The translations under genes were made by a program, and so were the position numbers. This document shows positions 22,762-31,755 of a DNA stretch of 64,000 bases, in pieces. The notes under the pieces are model-generated. The model saw only the letters and a program-made list of their open reading frames with translations. It was not told where the DNA came from and did no database searches. Positions within the stretch are counted from its first letter, which is position 1. Each line of letters begins with the position of its first letter. Location of the stretch: positions 1 to 64,000 of the forward strand of contig CAMCFA010000007.1 in the NCBI GenBank assembly GCA_945873955.1, in the 5' to 3' direction. The DNA comes from an uncultured Clostridia bacterium (GTDB lineage: Bacteria; Bacillota; Clostridia; Oscillospirales; Ruminococcaceae).

Positions 22762-23271
22762 TCACGCTTTCAGACACAACCCCGCAAGGATATCCGCCGC
22801 TGTTTCCAGTCCTGCTTTGTCCTGCTCGTCAAACCGAGCAGTTACCGGGCTGTCTATGTCAATTACTCCAACAAGCCGCCCGGTCGCAATGATCGGAACA
22901 ACGATTTCAGACGAGGTTCTGAAATCGCACGCGATATGGTTGCAGCAGCTATGTACGTCCTCCACCACTTGAGTTGTCAGCTCTCTGGCGGCAGTACCGC
23001 ATACGCCTTTCCCTATGCTGATCTCCGCAACCGCGGGCTTTCCCTGAAACGGTCCCAGCACCAGCCTGCCGTCTTTGTACAGGTAGAATCCCGACCAGTT
23101 CACGTCCGGAAGTTCCATCCAGAATAACGCGGCGGCGTTTGAAAGTACCGCATAAAAATCGTTTGTTTCCTCACCGATAAGCCAAAGCTTCTCATGAATG
23201 AACCGGTAAAGTTCCGGCTTGGAGGGGAATTCTTTGTATTCGATATCCATGTGTTTCTCCCGTAAGGTCAT
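22762..23271 (-). CDS. GAF-domain free-methionine-(R)-sulfoxide reductase-like protein
   Basis: WSGFYLYKDGRLVLGPFQGKPA..IGKGVCGTAA..DVHSCCNHIACDFRTSSEIVVPI. Confidence 0.85.
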   Translation of the reverse strand: MTLREKHMDIEYKEFPSKPELYRFIHEKLWLIGEETNDFYAVLSNAAALFWMELPDVNWSGFYLYKDGRLVLGPFQGKPAVAEISIGKGVCGTAARELTTQVVEDVHSCCNHIACDFRTSSEIVVPIIATGRLVGVIDIDSPVTARFDEQDKAGLETAADILAGLCLKA

Positions 23272-24125
23272 GTCGGAAAAGCGGTATGGGATTCCTTTTG
23301 CTTTCTGTTCTTCTTTGGAGCAGGCTCGTCAGGGATATTCTCCACCGCGTTCTTTGAGCCGAAGCTGCGGCAGTGCTCAACACCCTGCGGCGTCACCGAC
23401 TTAGCGCCGTATTTTTTCTTGTCCTCGCCCACCGGACAAACCGCCGTGCATACTCCGCAGGGATAACGGAACTCGCCTTTGAGCTGCGCGTGATACTGTG
23501 CGCATTTGTGCTTGTCCATATCGGCAATTATGCTGCCCTCGCGCGGAGTGAACGCCTGCATGGGGCAGTTCCTCACGCACATACCGCATTTAATGCAAAG
23601 CTCGTGGTCAAGCATTGGGTCTGGGGTGATCTCAGCGTCGGTGATTACAGACACCAGCCGCACCCTCGGTCCGAATTCCTTGGTGAGCAGAGTGTGGTTC
23701 ATGCCGATAGTGCCAAGCCCGGCATAGCGCGCCGCCATGACGTGGGAAAACGCCGCCTCCGGCTTCTTGACAAGCACTGAGATATCCCCGTAGCAGTCGC
23801 GAGGGAAAAAGTGCGCCCGGTAGCCCTCCCGGTTGAGGAAGTTAGCGAGCCGGTATGCCGCTTCGTCAAGGAAACGGTTTGTGGTGTTGTAAAGCTCAGA
23901 ATACACCACCGACGGAGTGGTTTCGATCATTGACGGGAATATCTGCACCGCCATTGAGATGACCGTCTTGCTCCAGCCCCAGATGTTCTGCGGCCAGTAT
24001 TCTTCTTTTATATCAGCGAATTCGCTCCACCGCTCAACATTTGCAAACCCGATTTTGTTTATGCCGAGCTTCTGAGCCTCCCGCTTGATTTTCTTCTTGA
24101 GATCCGCCTTTTCCTGAGAAGTCAT
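23268..24125 (-). CDS. QueG-like 4Fe-4S double-cluster protein
   Basis: CIKCGMCVRNCPMQAF and YPCGVCTAVCPVG. Confidence 0.8.
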   Translation of the reverse strand: MTSQEKADLKKKIKREAQKLGINKIGFANVERWSEFADIKEEYWPQNIWGWSKTVISMAVQIFPSMIETTPSVVYSELYNTTNRFLDEAAYRLANFLNREGYRAHFFPRDCYGDISVLVKKPEAAFSHVMAARYAGLGTIGMNHTLLTKEFGPRVRLVSVITDAEITPDPMLDHELCIKCGMCVRNCPMQAFTPREGSIIADMDKHKCAQYHAQLKGEFRYPCGVCTAVCPVGEDKKKYGAKSVTPQGVEHCRSFGSKNAVENIPDEPAPKKNRKQKESHTAFPT

Positions 24126-24134
24126 TTTGTCACC

Positions 24135-25331
24135 TCAGATCTTGGAAAGAGCTGCGTCTATTTCTGCGATAATATCGTCCGCGTCCTCAAGCCCGATAGA
24201 GAACCGAAGCTGTCCGTAGGTTATACCAGCCTCGTCAAGCTGCTCCTTTGTATAGGCGCGGTGAGAGGTCTTTGCGGCATAGGAAACCGTTGTGGCAGTT
24301 CCCGCAAGGCTCGGAACGTACTTTATCGTAGGCATCGAGGCGATAACTATTGAAGCCTCCCGCTCTCCGCCCCGCAGGTTTGCGCTGAGCATTCCGCCGT
24401 AAAGCCCGTTGTTGAACTGCGCCGCCGCTCTCTCGTGGTCGGGTGAGGATTCCAACCCCGGATAGAACACCTTTTCGATCTTCGGGTGCTTTTCAAGGAA
24501 CTGCGCCACCTTAAGCGCATTCTGCGAGTGCCTTGTCACACGTAGTTCCAGTGTGCGCAGGCTTCTTGCAAGCAGCCATGCGTCCATCGGGCTTAAAACA
24601 GCTCCGTAAAGCACCAGCTTGGGGCGTACCCTTGCGATAACGTCAGCCTTTCCGACAGCCGCGCCGCCTACAATGTCGCTGTGTCCGCCGAGGAATTTCG
24701 TAGTGCTGTAAAACACAAGGTCTGCACCGAATTTATAGGGGCTTACCACAACAGATGTTGCAAAGGTATTGTCCACATAGAAAAGCAGTCCATGCTTGTG
24801 CGCGATATCCGCAGTCTTTTTCAGGTCGGGAACCTCCAGCAGGGGGTTGCAGATAGTTTCGGTGTAGATCAGCTTTGTGTTGGGCTTTATGTACTTTTCG
24901 ATATCGTCGTTGATGATATCCACGAACATCACTTCAACGCCGAAGCGCTTCAGCTCGTTCTGGAGGAAGTCATGCACGCCGCCGTAAAGCACCGGCGAAG
25001 CGATTATGTGGTCGCCGGAGCTTACCACCGCCAGAATGCTGAGGATTATCGCCGACATTCCGGAGGAAAACAGCAGCGCGTCCTCTGCGCCCTCCGCCGC
25101 CGCGAGGATATCAGCGACAGCGTCGGTATTCGGGTGCTTTATTCTGGAGTAGATATACCCGTCCGCCTTGTGGTCGTAGATATCGTCAACAGACGGAACA
25201 TCGTCAAACGCAAAGACCGAGGTAAGGTATACCGGAAGCACCTCCGGAACAGAAGCAGACTGCGCTATCTTCTTGTAATCCTGACCGTCGCCGGTGTGTA
25301 TCAGTTTTGTGGAAAGTTTCTTGTCGCTCAT
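24135..25331 (-). CDS. Cys/Met-metabolism PLP enzyme (cystathionine/methionine gamma-lyase family)
   Basis: GAEDALLFSSGMSAI, YSTTKFLGGHSDIVGG (PLP lysine). Confidence 0.9.
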   Translation of the reverse strand: MSDKKLSTKLIHTGDGQDYKKIAQSASVPEVLPVYLTSVFAFDDVPSVDDIYDHKADGYIYSRIKHPNTDAVADILAAAEGAEDALLFSSGMSAIILSILAVVSSGDHIIASPVLYGGVHDFLQNELKRFGVEVMFVDIINDDIEKYIKPNTKLIYTETICNPLLEVPDLKKTADIAHKHGLLFYVDNTFATSVVVSPYKFGADLVFYSTTKFLGGHSDIVGGAAVGKADVIARVRPKLVLYGAVLSPMDAWLLARSLRTLELRVTRHSQNALKVAQFLEKHPKIEKVFYPGLESSPDHERAAAQFNNGLYGGMLSANLRGGEREASIVIASMPTIKYVPSLAGTATTVSYAAKTSHRAYTKEQLDEAGITYGQLRFSIGLEDADDIIAEIDAALSKI

Positions 25332-25365
25332 TTTAATTATCTCCTTTGGATTTCATTATATAAAA

Positions 25366-25397
25366 ATTATATCACCGAGGTTCCCGGTTGTCTAATT
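25366..25397 (-). promoter_or_regulatory. promoter AATTAGACA-N17-TATAAT for PLP enzyme
   Basis: Parallel layout to 22510-22541. Confidence 0.55.
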
Positions 25398-25428
25398 CTA
25401 TTTCTTTATCGGTATATATAGTTTGAGC

Positions 25429-25677
25429 TTATACGCTCAGCGGCTGTTCCGCTGTTTCGACATTGGCGAGATACTTCTCGATTTCCGAGATGTAGGTCTG
25501 GGCAATATCGCTGAGCATATTTTTATTCTTAACGATATAGCCTATCTCCATGACGGAGTTTCGGTTGGTTTCGTCCTCTTTGAAAGGAATGGCGGCATAA
25601 TCACTGCCGTTCAGTTCCTCGCAAATTATGCCGGAGCATAACGTATAGCCGTTTAGTCCCACCATGAGATTGAGCAC
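25429..25677 (-). pseudogene. LysR-type regulator, C-terminal fragment
   Basis: 82-aa frame resembling the end of a LysR effector-binding domain; no N-terminal HTH. Confidence 0.5.
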
Positions 25678-25686
25678 AATTCCAGT

Positions 25687-26007
25687 GTGAAAGGAGTTCT
25701 TGCAGACCCTATCGGCTCAACCATGGGCGGCGGCGAACACTCCGACTGTAACATTGAGGGAATCGGCAACGATTTCATTGCCGATACCATGGATATGTCC
25801 CTTGTGGACGAAGTAATAAAGATAAGTGACGACGAAGCATTCAAGACGGTCAGACTTCTTGCGGAAAAGGAAGGGATAATCGCCGGGAGCTCCTCGGGAG
25901 CGGCAATGGCTGCCGTGCTGAAGCTTGTGGATAAGATAGACAGCGGCAGGATCGTTACGATATTCCCGGACAGAGGTGACAGATATTTCAGCACCGGACT
26001 ATTCTGA
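25687..26007 (+). pseudogene. cysteine synthase (CysK family), C-terminal fragment
   Basis: GVLADPIGSTMGGGEHSDCNIEGIG...LLAEKEGIIAGSSSGAAMAA...IVTIFPDRGDRYFSTGLF; PLP-lysine half absent. Confidence 0.85.
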
Positions 26008-26020
26008 CCTCATTACATAA

Positions 26021-26052
26021 GCAACGGCAGGAGCTCTCACTCCTGCCGTTTT
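26021..26052 (+). terminator. terminator AACGGCAGGAG...CTCCTGCCGTTTT
   Basis: Perfect inverted repeat and T-tract after the cysteine synthase remnant. Confidence 0.75.
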
Positions 26053-26193
26053 CGCTGTCGCATACTGGAAATTGAAATACTCAAAGGGTTAGCTTAGCTT
26101 CATTGATTCCGTACCAATTAAACGAGGGATCTTATGCGATCATGGTAAGCGTTCAGTTTTTCGGGATCATGGAGCTTTCAAATGCTGAGTTGC

Positions 26194-26331
26194 TTATTCT
26201 GCGTTTTTTTCTGCGCTGAGTTCTTTCTGCTTGGAAACAGCAGTCAGTTTTGCTGAGGTGTTAAGTTCCGAGAGATCATCAAAGAAGATCTTCTCATGGT
26301 ATGGATCATTAGCGTTTGTCTGTGAGATCGC
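26194..26331 (-). pseudogene. relic C-terminal tail of the SFxEL-tail family
   Basis: Stop-to-stop frame AISQTNANDPYHEKIFFDDLSELNTSAKLTAVSKQKELSAEKNAE, directly downstream and out of frame with the intact paralog. Confidence 0.5.
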
Positions 26332-26336
26332 CTATA

Positions 26337-27647
26337 TCATCTGCCCCTCGAAACGCCCTTCTTTTCGGCAGAAAGCGTGTTCTGCTTTCCCGAAGGAGTA
26401 TTCATCTTTTTCACAGAATTTAAGCCTGAAAGCTCATTGAAAGAGACACGCTGGCGGTGCTTTTCCTGGTAGTTTAATTTGTCAATCTTGGCTTGACTAC
26501 CCATTATAGAGAGCTTTTGCTGTTCCTTCGCAAAGGAATCAAGACCGACAAGACTTCTAAAGAACTGAATTATCGTATCAATAATACCCTTGCTTTCGGG
26601 CTTCTTCAATTCACCGTTTATATCGGGGTTAAGCAATGTTTCCATATTATCTTTTTGGAGAGTGACTTGCTTTGAGAAAAGTGTTGCCGCTACAACGTCA
26701 ACCGCTCTGTCAAGTTCATCCTCTTTATGCAGCTGCCACCCTTCGAACATCTGCTTTCCGTTAACCTTCAAATTCTGAAAATCGTCATATTCCAAGCCCA
26801 TTTTACCTACAAGATTCATCGCCCAGCCTCTTTCCTCGGGAGTAATCGTGCCTTTCTGATAATGCTCAAGGAATTCGGTGGGTGTGACGTTAAAGTTATT
26901 GTTCACGTCAACTCTAAACTGCTTGACGACGTGAGTGAAAATCTCTTCCTCACCTGCAAGTTCTTTTGAATCTTTCTCAATACTATCGAGAATGAGTTTG
27001 TAGAAATCACTATTTTTGGGGGCATTATCACGAATAGCCTGCGCGGATTCGGAGATGCTCTTGCCATTGTAAAGATGGTTGTTAAGGGCATAGAGAGCTG
27101 CCATTCCTTCACCGTACATATCGGTGCTCATTTGGTAAACATCAACACCGTCACGTTCCTTATACTTCATTACCTGTTCCTTGCTGGTCTTGAGGTAGTC
27201 GGCCTTGGTGAATTCCTTCGTGAGATTTTCAACAAGCTGCTTGCCCGCTTCGGTTTTGGGCTTTACGGCAAGGTCATTTCTTACCTTGTCCTTCATCTCC
27301 TGACGAAACGCGTCCTTTTCCGCGGTAGACATATCTTGAAAAAGTGCCTTATTCTTGGGGTCGGAGCAGAATTCGTCAATATTTTCGCATATCTTGTCTG
27401 TCATATAGAGGCTTGAAAGCACAGAAGTGGCAAACGCAGTTGCGCGCGAACCGTTTCTCCTATCCGCAGTAACATCAAGAGCGTCAGAAATCGCTCCGTT
27501 TTTCATCATATATGTACCAAGAACGCCGAAATCACCTTTTCTATCTGCGCCAAAGGTGCCAAATTTCGCAAAGGAATCCGGTATTTTGTCTTTCACATTG
27601 TCTACAGCGAAATTAAGGACATCGTTCTGTAAATTCTCATTGCTCAT
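26337..27647 (-). CDS. SFxEL-tail family protein A (candidate T4SS cargo)
   Basis: Paralogous to five other proteins here; C-terminus HRQRVSFNELSGLNSVKK...KKGVSRGR. Confidence 0.75.
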   Translation of the reverse strand: MSNENLQNDVLNFAVDNVKDKIPDSFAKFGTFGADRKGDFGVLGTYMMKNGAISDALDVTADRRNGSRATAFATSVLSSLYMTDKICENIDEFCSDPKNKALFQDMSTAEKDAFRQEMKDKVRNDLAVKPKTEAGKQLVENLTKEFTKADYLKTSKEQVMKYKERDGVDVYQMSTDMYGEGMAALYALNNHLYNGKSISESAQAIRDNAPKNSDFYKLILDSIEKDSKELAGEEEIFTHVVKQFRVDVNNNFNVTPTEFLEHYQKGTITPEERGWAMNLVGKMGLEYDDFQNLKVNGKQMFEGWQLHKEDELDRAVDVVAATLFSKQVTLQKDNMETLLNPDINGELKKPESKGIIDTIIQFFRSLVGLDSFAKEQQKLSIMGSQAKIDKLNYQEKHRQRVSFNELSGLNSVKKMNTPSGKQNTLSAEKKGVSRGR

Positions 27648-27725
27648 TGTTTTTTCCTCCAAAAATAAATTTCAAAATGAATGTTCAGTCTTTCATCAAG
27701 GTTCAGGATTTGTTCCTTTTACTAC

Positions 27726-27755
27726 TTTATACAAAGAATAATGATTTTTGTAACA
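27726..27755 (-). promoter_or_regulatory. TGTTAC-N17-GTATAAA promoter (protein A)
   Basis: Plus strand reads TTTATAC-N17-GTAACA. Confidence 0.7.
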
Positions 27756-27810
27756 GATATAAGAAAAAAACATGACCAAAAACGGCATGGAGTTATTATA
27801 CTATTCTTCA

Positions 27811-27983
27811 ATCTTCTTATAGACAAAGTTTATAGGAAGATTACCCCGCAAAGCGGGGTTGCGGCGAAGCCGCAGAAGAAGCCGTTCAATACTAATATTG
27901 TCAAAACCAAGGGTTTTGACAGCCGCCGCTTCGGCGGCATCGACTTATAGACAAAGTCTATAAGTCGATTAAATATTAGTATT
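27811..27983. repeat. cluster of trinucleotide-loop hairpins with an enclosing 12-bp stem
   Basis: Hairpins 27811-27841, 27843-27859, 27860-27874, 27900-27920, 27922-27938, 27939-27969; outer stem 27888-27899/27972-27983. Confidence 0.85.
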
Positions 27984-28030
27984 ACAAGATTTGTGAGAGC
28001 CTCCCGACAGGCTGAAATATTTCGAGCGAA

Positions 28031-28064
28031 GAAATAGGAGCAACCGCGTGGCTGCTCCTATTTC
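28031..28064. terminator. hairpin GAAATAGGAGCA...TGCTCCTATTTC
   Basis: 12-bp perfect inverted repeat. Confidence 0.55.
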
Positions 28065-28159
28065 TATGGACACGCTGATTAAAGCGAAGCGTACCAAATT
28101 CAGCCGCGCGAGTATGCGGGTTTGAGCGGGGCGAATTTGGTTTAATCAGCATTTCCCTA
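28065..28159 (+). mobile_element. 95-bp TA-flanked palindromic MITE-like element, copy 1
   Basis: TA...CACGCTGATTAAAGCG...GGTTTAATCAGC...TA; homologous to inverted copy at 35491-35585. Confidence 0.7.
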
Positions 28160-28223
28160 TAACATATTCATCATTTTTAACTCACGCCGATTGCTTCTTG
28201 ATACGCTTTTTATTCACCGAATT

Positions 28224-31200
28224 CTATGGCTCAACAATATTAAACGGACTGATCCCCTCCATTGGGATCTCATTCATGTTATCCGCCAGCAGCGTCAGCA
28301 GCGTCGTATCACCGTCCGCCTTAATAGCTTTTGCTATATTGTCCTTATCGTTGGAGATAATGAGGAACAGGGCGTTTTTCGGACAGGTAACGGACAGGTC
28401 GGCGGCGTCCGACAGGGTATCATTATATGTCAGCAGCACACCGTTCTTTATCCGCAGCATATACTTTTCGTTTGTATCCGTCAGCGTCACATTTACGGTG
28501 AAATCATACTCCGCCAATGCTTGCTTGTTGAGAAGTATTGCCATGTAATCAAACATCATTTGCGCGGTCATTTCTCGTATCATTGCGCCGTTGTTCTTTG
28601 CCTGCGGCGCTTCCTGCGCACTGTTCCCGTTTCGCAGCTCCAAAGCAGCTGTAAGATAAGCGTTTCTCCACGTTCCCGACTCAGCCTGATATCCAAGCTG
28701 CTCCAGCGCGTCGGCACAAAGCAGTCGTGCGTCGGTATTATCCGGGTCTGCAAAAACGATAGTGTTTGTTATCTCCGCGACCCACTGATATTCGCCGTTT
28801 TCGTAATCCTTCTTAGCCATACGCAGCACCTCGTCAACATCTCCGAGATACTCCACCCACTTCTTTGCACTTTCAGTAGGCATAAGCGGGTCAAGATGAA
28901 CGGGATTTGCGTCATACCACCCCATGTACTTCTGATATACCGCCTTTGAATCGTGCGCAACGGTACCGTAATACTGCCTTGTGTACCAAACCTTTTCAAG
29001 TGCGTCGGGCAGCTTTATCATATTGGATATCTCGTCTGAGGTATAGCCCTGATTGATGTATGTCAGGGTCTGGTCGTTGATGAATTTATACACAGCCGCG
29101 GTATTAACAAGGTACTCATTGACTGTCTCGTTATCCCAGTGAGGCCAGTTGTGCGACTGGAATGTTATCTCGACATCTTTGCCATAGCGTGTGATCGCTT
29201 CGGTGATATAGCTTGCCCACACAGCGCCGTCACGCACCTGTGCACCGCGGAGAGTATACAGGTTATGCAATGTGCCTGTGCAGTTTTCCGCGACCCACAA
29301 AGCCTTGTACTGCGGGAACCATGTATTCATTTCCGCAGGAGCCTCGGTGCCGGGGGTCAGCTGAAACTCCATTTCAACGCCGTCGATAATGATCTTTTCG
29401 CCCGTTTCCTTAACCTCGTAGGTCGGCGCAAGATATGTTACCGTGCCTGTGGATTGTCCCATTCCTATACCCATTGCCAGCTTGCCAGAAACGCCCGGCT
29501 CCAGCAAAACGCCGTACTGGTAATTGGCGCGGCGCCCCATTGCCTTGCCTGCATACACGTTCTCCGCAATAGCGTGCTCGGCGAAACCCTCGGGCACTAT
29601 GATCGGTATCTTGCCGCTTGCCAGCTGCCTGTCAAGTGACAGAGAACCGTCTGCTGCGTCCTCGGCGCTCATTGCACCCAATATACCGCCGAAATGGTCA
29701 ACGTGAGGGTGGGAGATTATGACCGCTTTAACGGGGTAGCTGCCAAGATTTTTCTCAATAAGCTGCATAGCCGCCCGGGTACATTCGCTGCTCATCAGCG
29801 GGTCAAACACTATCCAGCCCGTGTCGCCCTTGATGACCGTAAGGTTCGCCATGTCATAGCCACGCACCTGATAGATGCCCTCACAAACCTCAAACAGCCC
29901 GTACGCGTGATTGTTCTTTGTGTTCTCCCAAAGGCTGGGATTAACCGTATCGGGCGCTTGCTCATACTCGTCAATGAAACTGTATGCTTCCTGACTCCAT
30001 ATAATACCGCCGTTCTCATCGGTCAGCACAAGCTTTTCGGGCGCGTCAATAAGTCCGCGTACCGCAAACTCCGCCTCCCGCTTATCGCTGAAATCAAGCT
30101 CGGAATATACATCGGCATTTAGTTTTGCGGTGTATTCGCTTGCAGGTTTTTGCTCGGCTGTCAGACCCAAATCGGATTTGATATCGCCGCTGCGCTCAAC
30201 GACGGGCGGCTGCCAGCTTTTCAGCGCAGCCATATCGGGAGTGTATATTCGCATATACAGATGAAATTCATCGTCCGAAACAGGCAGCCAATTTGAAGCG
30301 TCCGCAGGCTGCTCCTTTGACAGAATAATGTCAAGTGAGCCGTCGCCGTTCAGCTTAAAATCAGAGCGGTCGTTGAGACAATATCGGTCAATGGGGTTGT
30401 CTATGAGGAAATCGTCGCTGCCGTATGCTGTAACCGACCAGAACCCTCCCTCTAAAAGCGGAGGCATTGTTTCAAAATGCATTACATAGCTGTTCTCGCC
30501 TGTCAGCTTAGCGCCCGTGCTGTCAACATCGGTCTTAGGGTATATTGCGACGTCAACAGTATTTGCGCCAAGACCAGCAAGCGCAACAAGGGCACGGTAG
30601 TTGTACTCCGTTCCGAAGTTACCGATAGGTTCGTCAAAATACTGCCACTGACCAAGCTTTACACAGTATTTCTCTGTATCAGAAAGTAAAATATTACGCT
30701 GATTCTCCAGCATTTCCTTCCAGCGAGCGGAAATATCGCCGTCAAGCACGCTCGTATTGAACTCCATTCCGGGACCAACATTTATAGCTTTAATCGCATT
30801 TAGTATCTCACTGTCCTCGGCTGCGGGCGGGTTGGTCTGCATGAGCTTATTCGCCGTATCAAAGAAGGTCTTTGGATCCATTGAAAGCACCTTGTCCACG
30901 GGAACAAAGTCGTTTTCGGCGGTGTATGTACCCTTCGGCGCAGCATAATCTGTGCTCATATAATATGCGCTAAGCGGGAAAAGTCTCATCTCATTTTGTA
31001 TTGCATATACATTCGTAAGGTCGTCCTGACCCGAGAGCAAAATGCGCGCGATAAGCCAAACTGTCGAAGTAGGTACGTCTACCCTAATCACGCCGTCGGG
31101 AAGCTCACCCTTCCAATCCGTCCTTGTAAATGCGTATATTCCTGCTTTTTCAAGCACCGCGGCGGTGTTTGTCCATGCGTCGAGAACCTGCACCTTAAAA

Positions 31201-31541
31201 AAGCGGTCGGCTTCGGGCATAACAAAAATCATCGGCTCTTCGCTCAAATCAAGCCATGCTTGGGTATAGATAGTATCAACATTTGGTGTAACGACCATCT
31301 TGGACTCAGCGTCCGCAAGCTTCTGCGAATGAATAAGCTGATTTACCGGCGCTCTTCCCGCCGCGGGAGTTTCTGTGTTAGTAGATGATGTTTTTGTAGC
31401 GTTCATCATCACCAGCGGGAAAACGTAAGTATACGCCTCGCTGACTAGATCCCATACGGATTCGGGCGTCGTGTTCACCTTATCCGCACACCCCGTTAAA
31501 AGTATTACAGCTGATAAAAGAATAGACAGAAATTTCTTCAT
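28224..31541 (-). CDS. lipoprotein fusion: DUF1254-DUF1214 + alkylsulfatase-type metallo-beta-lactamase + SCP2-like
   Basis: Lipobox LLTGCAD, DUF1254/1214 blocks, ISHPHVDHFGGILG, alkylsulfatase dimerisation-like and SCP2-like C-terminus; start taken at MKKFLSILL. Confidence 0.82.
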   Translation of the reverse strand: MKKFLSILLSAVILLTGCADKVNTTPESVWDLVSEAYTYVFPLVMMNATKTSSTNTETPAAGRAPVNQLIHSQKLADAESKMVVTPNVDTIYTQAWLDLSEEPMIFVMPEADRFFKVQVLDAWTNTAAVLEKAGIYAFTRTDWKGELPDGVIRVDVPTSTVWLIARILLSGQDDLTNVYAIQNEMRLFPLSAYYMSTDYAAPKGTYTAENDFVPVDKVLSMDPKTFFDTANKLMQTNPPAAEDSEILNAIKAINVGPGMEFNTSVLDGDISARWKEMLENQRNILLSDTEKYCVKLGQWQYFDEPIGNFGTEYNYRALVALAGLGANTVDVAIYPKTDVDSTGAKLTGENSYVMHFETMPPLLEGGFWSVTAYGSDDFLIDNPIDRYCLNDRSDFKLNGDGSLDIILSKEQPADASNWLPVSDDEFHLYMRIYTPDMAALKSWQPPVVERSGDIKSDLGLTAEQKPASEYTAKLNADVYSELDFSDKREAEFAVRGLIDAPEKLVLTDENGGIIWSQEAYSFIDEYEQAPDTVNPSLWENTKNNHAYGLFEVCEGIYQVRGYDMANLTVIKGDTGWIVFDPLMSSECTRAAMQLIEKNLGSYPVKAVIISHPHVDHFGGILGAMSAEDAADGSLSLDRQLASGKIPIIVPEGFAEHAIAENVYAGKAMGRRANYQYGVLLEPGVSGKLAMGIGMGQSTGTVTYLAPTYEVKETGEKIIIDGVEMEFQLTPGTEAPAEMNTWFPQYKALWVAENCTGTLHNLYTLRGAQVRDGAVWASYITEAITRYGKDVEITFQSHNWPHWDNETVNEYLVNTAAVYKFINDQTLTYINQGYTSDEISNMIKLPDALEKVWYTRQYYGTVAHDSKAVYQKYMGWYDANPVHLDPLMPTESAKKWVEYLGDVDEVLRMAKKDYENGEYQWVAEITNTIVFADPDNTDARLLCADALEQLGYQAESGTWRNAYLTAALELRNGNSAQEAPQAKNNGAMIREMTAQMMFDYMAILLNKQALAEYDFTVNVTLTDTNEKYMLRIKNGVLLTYNDTLSDAADLSVTCPKNALFLIISNDKDNIAKAIKADGDTTLLTLLADNMNEIPMEGISPFNIVEP

Positions 31542-31755
31542 AACCGTTCTCCTTATAATGTATATATGGCTGTCCCTAAGGAACATAAATGCCTCCTCTT
31601 ATTAGTTTTCAGCTTTCATTACCTAACAGAAGGAGGGCATTTCACTATGCAGTTGTCATAATTCTGTGAAAAGCGGGAAAAGAAGTACCCGAATATTTGA
31701 AACGGATCCCGTAAGTCATACTAATCTCCATAATCTAACCGCATATCGGCAGATG

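Noticed and set aside
27811-27983. CRISPR-like repeat array
   Set aside because: Hairpin stems differ in sequence and there are no equal-length repeats and spacers; palindrome cluster only
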